A stretch of DNA of 64,000 nt from Sequoia sempervirens (taxonomy: Eukaryota; Streptophyta; Pinopsida; Cupressales; Cupressaceae): contig VDFB02270651.1 of NCBI GenBank assembly GCA_007258455.2, forward strand, positions 699,666,217 through 699,730,216, given 5' to 3'. Position numbers and translations under genes: made by a program. Under the pieces are notes generated by a model that did not search any database, was not told the origin of the DNA, and saw only the letters and a program-made list of their open reading frames with translations. The number at the start of each line of letters is the position of its first letter. Position 1 is the first letter of the stretch. Shown piece by piece: positions 54,651-64,000 of the stretch.

Positions 54651-57505
54651 ATGAGTAATCCAAGTCAACCAAACTATCAAAGCCTTACAATGCCAATTTA
54701 TTTTCAAAACTCACATTTATACAATCCATACATGGGATCATTATCTCCTACAAACCTCAATGGCACAACAAATGTGAGTCTACCCAATCAAAATATTGGA
54801 ACACCTTTTCTGATGCTAGATTTAAATCCAAGTCCAAATTTACAAATATATCAACCAAATACTCAATGCATGAGTCTTCAACAAAACAACATTATCCCAC
54901 CAAATCCATACATGCCAAATGAGAATATAACAAGTACAACTATACCAAACATGAAAATTTCAAATCCACACTTGGTAAACTTTTGGATAGATATGTTTGC
55001 AAATCACACGAATGTTGTTCAAAATCCATCACACCCATATGTCCCCCTCACCTTTCATAATGGCCCATCATCATCATCATTTAATGCAACACCACAAACC
55101 TCTCTCCCCATGACCTCACAAGGAGAAGGTGACCTATTTGGACTAGGGGGAATTTTTTATCAAACATCATCATTTCCCCAAGGGAGCATGCCACTCACTT
55201 TCCCACCACTCCCACCCTTGCCATTAACATCCATATCACCTCTTGGTTTGGGGCTACCTTTGCTACCACCACTCATCCAAAACATCCCCCCAACCATCAA
55301 TCAAGGCATCATACCAAATCCTCCCCCCTTGCCATTGATATCACAATAGATTGCAACCATCCCCATAGCACAAGCAACCAACACATCATCTATCATCCCT
55401 CAAAACATGGTCTCTCAAGGATTAACCATATTGATCACACCATCCACCACTCAAATCCCAATCATCAATATGATGATACCTCTTATCACCACAACAAGCA
55501 CTATTCCAAAACCACCTCTGCCACCACCACCACCCAAACCAAACACATCAAACCAATACAAAATTGCATTGCAAGCCACTCAACAGGCTACTTATCAGAA
55601 GGCACTCCAACAAAACCAAAAATGACAAGCTACACAACTAGCTACTCAGCAAGCTGCACAAGTTGCTCAAGTTTCCCAAGCCGAACTACAAGCCCAACAA
55701 GCACAAGCCCAGGCTCAAACGCAAGCACAAGCTCAAGCCCAATACCAAGCCCAACAAGCAAATGTTGTTCAAATTCCCAACAAAATGTTAACGACTCCAT
55801 GCATCGATCCAATTCAACGATCACATAATCAAGACCTATCCATCAATTAATACATGGAATATATTTCTAACTCATCCAAAGATCAAATCAACATACATCA
55901 AGAGTCACCTTTTGATCATGATAAGAATCCCTCAACAATATTCAAAAATGATCTATTTCAAGGAGTGTTAACACTATTTGATCCTATAATCAACAATCCA
56001 TCAACCAATGATCATGTTGAAAATGTCTCTACATCACCTAATGAGTTAGAGGACATATCTCAAAAATCTATTCTAAAGCATGATCAACATCTCTCACTAA
56101 AGTCTAGAAATGGTCCTTTCCAAGACATATTGACATCCTTCGACCTCATGATTGTCGATATTGAAGTAATCTTCAACTCAACACTTGATCCAAACTCACT
56201 CAAAGATCAAGAAGATATTGAGCCGCTTCCCATCCAAGAACCCTTTATAAGCAATCCATCATTTGAAATTGACCCATGTCAAGAACTTGATCCAAAGCAT
56301 GTTAAAATCAATTCTAAAATCATTCAATATCAAGAATACATATCTCCAAGATATTACAATGATCTAATGGACACTCTCCTATCTATACAAGATGCACATA
56401 CTCCTCCATCTACCCATGAGATGCTTTCTATGGATGGACACATAGATGATCTTCATTCAGAATAGGATTCTTTTACTCTTGACATTATTACACAAAAAGA
56501 GCAAGTTATTGAGTTGACAACATTAGGATCAAACATATCCTAAATTCAGACTGAGGACATCATGTATGAAGATATCCAGCATTATCCACTCAAGGAAGTA
56601 GATCAAATAGAACAAGATATTTCAGAGTCAGCAGAGAAACAAATTGAAATAACATCATCTACAGTGGTCATTTATTAGAGAGTACTTATTGAACAAGACA
56701 TCTCAGAATAGGCAGAATCAAAGGATGAAGGTAATAATTCCACAATACTGGGGGAAACTATGTCTCAAGCAAATTTCAACATAGGGAGCACGAAGAATCC
56801 TTATGATGAAACAAGTGCCAATACTACAACCAGCCACATCATGAATCTTCATCCACCCATCACCCCATCCACGAATTGGGATCAACATCAAAAGAAGGTT
56901 TTGAATCAAAGCACAAAGAATGTTATCAAATAAAAAGAAGCTAAGAAGCATATCAGACAAAAAAATACATATGGATACCAAAAAATACAAAGAAATATTA
57001 TCCCTATCAAACTACATTAGTCAAAGAAACTATGAGGCAAAATAAAAAAGGGAAAAGTATCCATCAAAGATGTCCACAAAAGCAAAAGAAGGCTTCTCAA
57101 GCGATGTACAAAGTATATCAAGCAGTTGGTCCTAATTACATGCACACTTTCGTATCCACCCATCATTGCTCATCTTCCCAAGTTTGGAGAGTCAAAGGTT
57201 CCAAACTATCAACCAATCCACCTCCTATCCCTAAACACACTCCATCCACACCTCCACACATGATATCTGATTATCACATTGACCATGTATTGGAAATGAA
57301 CCTTTATCATAAGGATTCAGAAGGCACTCTATCGCGATGTGTGCACAAAGACAAAGTCAACTCCGGTATCAATGAAGCAGATCAAGAATCTCAAAACTTG
57401 TATTCAAGTGCACATATCTTAGCAAAAAAAATTCTTCAGGAAGGATATCGATGGCACATTATGACAGGGGCATCTACATCAACACCACCAGGTGGTTCAA
57501 CATGA
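54651..57505 (+). pseudogene. Element C long gag-like ORF
   Basis: The likely start is the ATG at 54651 (MSNPSQPNYQ, the same MSNP start as gag of element B). One frame can be followed to about 57040 with stops at 55347, 55623, 55849, 56463 and further on; the last part (57032-57505) is in another frame after a small indel. The N-terminal third is Asn/Pro/Gln-rich. A Pro-rich stretch is followed by a Gln/Ala repeat (about 55570-55765, QAQQAQAQAQTQAQ), then an acidic part. The C-terminal part has VGPNYMHTFVSTHHCSSSQ and HILAKKILQEGYRWHIMT. No enzyme motif is present. The function is unknown; by position it would be the element's structural protein. Confidence 0.65.
55570..55765 (+). repeat. 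Gln/Ala codon repeat in the element C ORF
   Basis: Repeats of CAAGCN codons encode alternating Gln and Ala. They are in frame with the surrounding ORF apart from a TGA at 55623. Confidence 0.7.
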
Positions 57506-60390
57506 GCTTAAAATCTTTCAGAAAAAATAAAAATAAAAAAATATATATCAAAAATCCAAAAAAAAAAATCAGAAAAAGGATTTAAAACAATAAAGAAAAA
57601 AACCATCCTCTATTGAAAACCACTTTGGTGGCACTTTGGACAGGTACCATGATGAAAACCTAGAAAACAGGCGTCGTGTGTAGAATCGAGCATCTATGTG
57701 CGCTAGTTCAGGTGGAAGCATCTTATCCCATCCATAATAAATCTAGCGTTCCATCCATCTCATCCATAATAAATCCATTCATCCATGAACCATTTATCCA
57801 ATCCATTTGCATATATTTTCATCCATAGTCCAAGTTATCTTGATCTTGACAAAGTTTTGTGTACACTTTACACTTTCTTATGATAGACATCTTGACATAG
57901 ATCATTTTAATTGATCCTATCCTACCCAACATTATCTAAGCCATGAAGCATTATCCAAATAAGCATTATTTATTTGAACACATTATCTTATCGCAAGATA
58001 ATCCATATCCCTCCATACACCTATCCAAGCATCCACCCATGGCATTCCATACATTGCTAGACACTAGGGGCAGATAAGTACATCTTGCTTCAGGATTAAA
58101 TATTGATATATATCCTCCAACTTATGTGGTGATCTGAACATTGGCAAACATGAAATCAAATTGGTCAAAGCATTTGTGAGCCAAGATCCAAATCACTACC
58201 CCATGACATATTTTGACAAGAGGATGTTCCTTATCAAGTTTTATCTTCAATCGAACATCAATCCAAACAATCAATATCAGTTGCATCTAATGTGTGAATC
58301 ATTCAAAAAAAATTTGTTCCAAATCAAGCTTCAAAATCTTGATCAATCAAATCCAATCAATCACTCATCATCTTGGGATGTCCATCCTAATCCTTGTGTT
58401 GCTTAACACTATCTTTGCATTGTTGTGTATCCTCAACAATGTTATCATCATCAATCCATCAATCTGATCAATCAACCTTAGCTTGTTTTTCAACAAAATT
58501 CAAAAATAGAACACTGATATCATCATGCATGTCCATATCCAAATCGTCAAAATCATGCGAAAAATTCCAAAATCATTCGAAAAACCAAGAAAATCCAAAA
58601 ACATTCAAAACATGTAAAAAAATCCAAAAACATTCATAAAAGCCAGAAAAAAGTCAAAAACATGGAATCTAAACTACATCGTCTCTGAGCTTAAACGTAG
58701 GCAAGGCTAATCTTTGATTAGCCCTCGAGACATCAAAATCCAAAACATTAAAAAACATCAAAATCCAAAAACATTCAAAAACATCAAAATCCAAAAATAT
58801 TCAAAAAACATCAAAATCCAAAAACATTCATAAAATCTCAAAAAACCCCAAAACATTCAAAAAATCAAAAATCAAAACATTTGTAAAATCTTGAAAATAC
58901 CCAAAACAGCCTCAAAACATTGCAAAACATCAAAAACATCCAAATATTTGAAAATCCATCCATCCCATCTCGCTTTCACCCACAATAATCAATCATCCAT
59001 AATAAATCAATAATCACACTCATCCTTTGGCAAAAAAATAGAAATAACCACAACAATCAGCAAAAAGCAAGCTTCAAATGTAAAATCAAAATTGAAACAA
59101 CAAACTTTTAAATGCAAAATCAAACTCCTGATCATTTTCAAACATGTCAGTCAACCTTATATCAAGAGATTGTCAAAAAACTTATCAACCCATCATCATC
59201 CTATACAATGCATGTCCTATGATATATCGTTCTGACAATGGGCATCATTTTGGATATCACTTTGGATACTTATCCTAAACAAAACACATCCCCTTGGCTT
59301 GCGGTATGAAGAACATTGACTTGTTTGTTTACTTGATCTTTTCTTTTGATATATCTTATTGCGCTCATTCCAATGACCTCTCAATGATGTCCCCAACAAA
59401 TGGATTTGGAGAAATAGGAATGCAGCAACGATCATTATCTTTTTATTTGTTGTGCTTGTTGGGAATTCTTGTAATATAACTTGGTGAATACTTGCTTTGT
59501 TAGGTACGTCCTAGCAAGGTTTATGTATTTCAAGTGTGAACAAGAATACTCCTATCTTTGTGTCGAGTCAAAATCCATCGCACTAGGTACAATGCCATCC
59601 TGGTTCTTTATACCCTGATGCATCATGCCTATGTGTGTTATCAAACATAAGGTAATTGGCCCTTTGAAAATCCCAACTCCTCAGGAAGTAATCATCATCA
59701 TCATCATCATCTCATGTCTTGTTGGAATCTCTTATTTTCTTCTATCTCTTGCTTTTCACGCTAACATGGTACCATGATAGTTAATCATAAATCATCACTA
59801 ATGCATCCATCCTGCATCAACAAACCATCAACATACTGCATAATGCATATCATACCATATAAAAAGCATTAATCATACCACATGCATTCATCCCCATCAT
59901 TGCATAATATAGATTGGTTATTCTAAGATTTTCATAAACCATACATCTATCACCCATACACATAATCATAAAAGCATCATCATATCATATCATGTGCATC
60001 CATATCATCCATGCATCATCATATCATCCATTATATATAAACATCATAATCATCTCATTTATATCATCAATAATGTCACTGTCATGGTACAAACCAAGAT
60101 CAAGTGGGTGTAATATATCAAAATAGGCATGAGGCTAGCCATGGCTGATGACTGTCTACATCATCAAAATCTGTCTACATCAAACTTTCGAGTTGACCTG
60201 ATCTTGAACCTCTTTATCGAGAGATCGACCCTCAAATCAAACCTCTTCGCTCGATCTCTCGAAGGGGTAGTATACTTGTGTAATTCTTCATTCGCTAGGG
60301 CAGCAGTGGGGAATCCAAAAAAAATAGAGAAATTTTGACTTTTGATCAAGGCAAGGTTATTCTTTGAACCAACACAACAAGTGCATCACT
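57506..60390 (+). other. Element C 3' noncoding spacer
   Basis: Contains the 3' block shared with B (57605-57690, GGACAGGTACCATGATG) and an A-rich minisatellite of CATCAAAATCCAAAAACATT units (58540-58930). The two-hairpin module is at 58674-58730, and CATCA/ATCAT-rich sequence fills 59680-60080. The same order of parts is seen in element B. No gene is supported. Confidence 0.6.
58674..58730 (+). repeat. Two-hairpin module (element C copy)
   Basis: Stem 1: CTACAT (58674-58679) with ACGTAG (58695-58700), 15-base loop, one mismatch. Stem 2: GGCTAATC (58705-58712) with GATTAGCC (58716-58723), a perfect 8-bp stem with a TTT loop, then CTCGAG. Confidence 0.75.
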
Positions 60391-60406
60391 TCAAAGAGGA
60401 GCAAAA
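60362..60406 (+). promoter_or_regulatory. Element C polypurine tract with adjoining stem
   Basis: The tract AAAGAGGAGCAAAA (60393-60406) touches the 3' LTR. CTTTGAA (60362-60368) can pair with TTCAAAG (60390-60396), which overlaps the start of the tract, as in element B. Confidence 0.65.
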
Positions 60407-61683
60407 TGTAGACATCAAAAATATACATATTGATATCGCACTCTCGATCCTGATCTACTAACATCGCCTCATCCTGAATTATCCCTCTATCTAACCATTT
60501 AATCAAATAGCCTTATTTGATTAAAGTCATCATAATTCCTCTTTTAATTAAATAAATCCCTCGATTTAATTAAATCATTGTCTCTATGTAATTAGCTAGG
60601 TCATTTCATCTTCCTATCTTTGTTTAATTAAATAATCCATATTATTTTATTAAATCTCTAAAGTTCATCTAATTAAATTAAATAAATCAAGCATTTATCT
60701 AATTTAATCTAACATCACCCCCTGTGGTTAAATAAATCAAAAATATTTATTTAACTAGGTCTAAATCATTCTCTTCTCATTTTGAGTTATTTAAATCCTA
60801 AAATCAAGTCAAAATGGTCAAATCAACTAACATCATTTAAATTAATCAAATCATGATTAATGCTAATCCTAATCACTCAAATCCTCTAGATTTTGCAACT
60901 TGCACATGAAAATCAATTTAATTGATTTATAAATCATCTATTTTCATTCAAAAAAGGCATCAAGGATGGAATATTCCTCAAATTTGAAATCTCCCCAAAA
61001 GGACTTGTCCCTTCCAACAAAGCATTTAAAATCTCTTACATGTCCTTTTCTTGATCCATGTACATTTGCTCCACCTTTCACCTCATCCTTCAAGCCATAT
61101 TTTGAATTTGAATCTCCCCCCCTGCTTTGCACATTCTTCAAAATTTGCTCATTCCTCAACCATTCACATGATGACACGTGGCTTCTTCTCATTTGTTGAA
61201 GATTAGTCCCACATTCACCACTTTTTCCTCTTCTCTAATCAATCTCATCTATAAAAGAAGATATCATCCTTCATTTGATCCATCCACCAATTGAGTAAAC
61301 TTACTATACTCAAATTCATAGAAATCTTCATCTATCTCATTGAGTTCTATAGCTAGGTTATGCAGATTTTATCTTAGAAGCATTCATCAATCTTCATCAA
61401 AGTGGATCACTCTTCACCAACACATCAATCTTCCATCATTTGGAGTTGGGAAAGGGCCAATTTTCACATCAAATTGGCACCAATTCCCTCAATAGATTAG
61501 GATTTTACATTGCATTAGAATAGGATTTGATATGCTTTAAGTTATTTATGTTCTTCATCTCATTTATTTTCCTCTTTTGCAATCTAAATGAATTTCTTGA
61601 GGAATCTACATTCTAACCTTGCATTTGATCTAATTTGTTGATTGGTTTCTTGTGTTATTGTAGGTTTTGGATTTAGGTTCACA
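60407..61683 (+). repeat. Element C 3' LTR
   Basis: 1277 bp, TG...CA. The U3 part (60490-60930) is a row of AT-rich inverted repeats with different loops, such as TTTAATTAAATAAAT/ATTTAATTAAATC and GGTTAAATAAATC/ATTTATTTAACTA. A short TATA-like ATCTATAAAAG lies near 61250. Confidence 0.85.
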
Positions 61684-61688
61684 CTTTG

Positions 61689-62781
61689 GTCATGTGATTA
61701 GAACATCCACTATCAATTACCCAATAGTCTTCATCCTGTCTTGCATGAAAGGTGGTGACCAAAGTACCTTCCATCTTATTCTTTTTTTTCTCTGGAGCAT
61801 TCTTCCTTGCACATTTTCCAAGGTTATAAAATACATATTTGTTTTCCAAAGCTAAAAAGAAGCATTCGCTATCATCACCCTCATTTTTCAAATTCATCAT
61901 CAAAAATCTCAGCTTCTTCTTTAACATAATACAACTTCTTGTATTTCTTATCCCTTATCCTTATCTTTATAATCCTTGTTCTTCTTATGTACAACTCTAT
62001 TCGGACATCTTGAAGCATAGTGACCAATATAACCACAACTGAAACATTTAAAGGGAAACATACCTTTATACTTTCTGATACCTTCCTTCAACTTTCTGGT
62101 GAAATTCGCTTCCAACTCATCAAAACAATCACTACCCGGATCATCTTCAATCTTCATTGCCTTAAATTTTGTTTATGTCTTTTCTTCTTTCCTGAACTTT
62201 CTCATCTCAAATGCTATCAAGGTGCCAAATAATTGTTCTCTAGTATACTTCTTAGGATCATAAATTTCTTCAATAATTGAGATATTATCATTGTAGCAAT
62301 CTAGTAGGGCAATTAGGATATTCTCAATTATATCTTTATCAGTCAGTTTTCCCCCTTGATTTTCAACTTCATTTTTTGTCATCTCAAACCTATGGAAATA
62401 TCTTGTGAACTCTTCACCTTCTTCAATTTTAAGATTTCCATATCTGTTCTTTGTTGCCAGCTTCTTTGTCAACTTTACTCTTTCATTTCCTTCATACAAT
62501 TCTTCCAACTTCCTCTAGACTTCATGAGCAGTGTCTAAAGAAATAACCTTAGTTCACCCAATTTTAGATAAAGCACTGTAAATAGCATACCTCGCTTTCT
62601 CATTCTCCTCATAAGTAGAAACCTCATCTGTAGTAGTAGGACCACTCGCCAGAGCAACATACTTCATCGCAACAGCCTTCTAGGTCTTGTAACCAAGAGA
62701 AACAACATATCCTCTCATTTTCACTTTCCAATCACTGTAATTAGATCCATCGAACATAGGGATTGCCAACTTCTACACCAT
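61689..62781 (-). pseudogene. Element D gag and protease start
   Basis: The frame begins at the ATG at 62781 and includes IPMFDGSNYSDWKVKMRGY, several TAG codons, then NRYGNLKIEEGEEFTRYFHR. A clean zinc knuckle CFSCGYIGHYASRC (C-x2-C-x4-H-x4-C) is followed by the protease motif WVIDSGCSNHMT. The coding stops at 61684 because element C was inserted there, and it resumes at 52520. This is the RNA-binding and particle-forming part of a copia polyprotein. Confidence 0.9.
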
Positions 62782-62823
62782 TGAATCTTCCTTAAGTGGT
62801 TAAGCTCTACACCAAGGAACCAA

Positions 62824-62838
62824 AGGTCTGATGCCAAT
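62824..62838 (-). other. Element D primer-binding site
   Basis: Minus-strand ATTGGCATCAGACC follows the LTR end directly. It is close to the initiator-Met site TGGTATCAGAGC. Confidence 0.7.
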
Positions 62839-62957
62839 TGTTAAAAGGTGCAGGAAAACTTAGAGGGGGGGTGAATCAGTTGTCACAAAATTCAAACTTA
62901 AAAATTCAACACTTATCAATTCCACAACCACACTATTCTATTATAAAGTATGAACAT
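62839..62957 (-). repeat. Element D 5' LTR, visible part
   Basis: 119 bases that match 47037-47160 of the 3' LTR, then a sharp break where element F begins. Confidence 0.75.
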
Positions 62958-64000
62958 TGTTGACAACATTTTTACACATAGTAAACAGATCGAATAAAAT
63001 CTCCACAGACAAGACCGCGAAGAGCCTATCCTTCTTGAAAGATATGAAACAAGGACAACCTAAGAGAAAAATTTTCATTTACAGAGCAAAGATTGACTTT
63101 CGTTTAATCCCAAGTCTTCGATAACCAGGTCATGGTTGCACTAGGGTCGCTCTCGGGTAATGATGTGATAAGTTGTTGTTAATCTCAAAGGGACTACGGT
63201 TATTTCTAGCTTTGCCAAGAATTACTAACATTTCACATAAAACTTCATTTCATAATCAAATAACATCATAAAATCGAAAGATTCAACATAATATTTCATG
63301 AACAACACAAATTCTTTGCTATCACTTAAGTAAATTTAGCATTAAGCATTCAACAATTTCATGGAAAATAAAATATTTTCAACAAAACTATTTCCATTCA
63401 CTTATATTTTTGGAACATTTTCAAAATATTAAACATCTAATCTAAAGTAAAACATAAAAATACTAAAAAATAAAAGTTTCTCCCAGTTATTCTCCATGGA
63501 TGCCCCAAAGAATTAATCAAAACAAAGAAAATCGCTTTATATTTCACCAAATTGCTTCATAGATACATATAAAATAGTGCAAGCTTTTAAAGAGAGGGGG
63601 TTTCATTTATGGACACCAAATAGGTTCTGTATGCACCCTTAAACAACACAACATACAGTCTTGTTTAGCCAAACTTACAAAACTGGCTACAAAAGATACT
63701 TAGATAGGTAGCTATCCATAAATATCTGATATCAATTAATGTCTATGTGCATACAAAGTTTTATGCCGGAATGGTTCAGAAAACAAGAAAAAAGAACAAA
63801 ACTTAACAGAAGTTTTTGCTCCTCTGACATCCACAAATTCTGAACTTAAAATAAAAATGTGGGGGGAGATGGCCTTTTATAGAAACAAGGCACTCAAAAG
63901 TTCAAATTAAAAGTTTCTCAAAGAATCAGACACAAAAAATTAAAATGTGTCACGTGGAATGTGCCAACTGTCATCAAGAACATTCTAGAGTAAGTCAAAG
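62958..64000. mobile_element. Element F: start of another insertion (LTR-like)
   Basis: Starts TGTTGACAACATTTTTACAC exactly where the two element D LTR copies stop matching. No coding frame occurs to the end of the window, consistent with a long LTR. Its other end and any target duplication (candidate AACAT, 62953-62957) lie beyond the window. Confidence 0.45.

Larger units (their letters stand above)
52526..61683 (+). mobile_element. Element C: non-autonomous Tat-like LTR element with one long ORF
   Basis: 9158 bp, starts TGTAGACATC and ends TTCACA, flanked by CTTTG on both sides (52521-52525 and 61684-61688) inside element D. It shares with B the LTR start, a leader block (53275-53720), the 3' block after the ORF (57605-57690) and the two-hairpin module. 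No protease, RT, RNase H or integrase is found; instead one long gag-like frame fills the interior. It would depend on enzymes of B-like elements. The 5' LTR has lost about 1.1 kb. Confidence 0.85.
47037..64000 (-). mobile_element. Element D: Ty1/copia retrotransposon, split by element C
   Basis: Minus-strand copia element whose 3' LTR is 47037-49228 and whose 5' LTR starts (in plus coordinates) at 62839. Both LTRs begin on the plus strand with TGTTAAAAGG-like sequence and share GTGAATCAGTTGTCACAAAA. Coding order on the minus strand: gag and protease (62781-61689), an interruption by element C, then integrase, RT and RNase H (52520-49535). Taking out C and one copy of CTTTG makes the protease frame continuous across the junction. 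The 5' LTR is cut at 62957 by element F and continues beyond the window. Confidence 0.85.

Overview
This is seed-plant nuclear DNA, AT-rich and built almost entirely of old, nested transposable elements. The very long Ty3/gypsy element, the heavily decayed copia elements and the scattered host exons suggest a large, slowly purged genome such as a conifer's, but the sequence does not prove the species. No intact host gene is present. Nearly every long reading frame is a broken part of a mobile element, and no tRNA, rRNA or CRISPR was seen.

Left part (1-3767): the decayed 3' end of a plus-strand element that encoded a coiled-coil protein, an LTR-like stretch with a TATA box, and a tRNA-Met primer-binding relic on the minus strand. 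From 3768 to 40403 I infer one CACTA-type DNA transposon. Its ends both begin CACTAGTA, both sides carry the 3-bp duplication CAC, and both ends have arrays of a TTTAGTCAT motif. No transposase is visible. It carries minus-strand fragments of host genes: an ERECTA-family receptor kinase, an MTM1/SLC25A39-like mitochondrial carrier, and several exon-like pieces I do not recognise.

Element B (19872-38036, target duplication TTAAC) is inserted inside the CACTA element. It is an 18-kb Ty3/gypsy retrotransposon of the Tat type: gag, protease, G-patch, reverse transcriptase, RNase H, a second (archaeal-type) RNase H, and integrase. Downstream on the opposite strand is a plant-mobile-domain (PMD) gene with its own TATA box and intron. 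The noncoding parts are rich in recurring motifs and hairpins.

Right part (41748-64000): a plus-strand copia element E (41748-47036) is interrupted in its 3' LTR by a minus-strand copia element D (47037 to past the window end). D is split inside its protease region by element C (52526-61683, target duplication CTTTG). C is a Tat-like element related to B that has one long gag-like frame and no pol. A further LTR (F, from 62958) interrupts D's 5' LTR. The order of insertion is therefore E, then D, then C and F.

The most interesting signals are noncoding. They are a two-hairpin module shared by B and C with compensatory and wobble changes, a conserved leader block, a CGCATTTG motif array found both in B's leader and in the intron of its antisense gene, and stem-loops touching the polypurine tracts.
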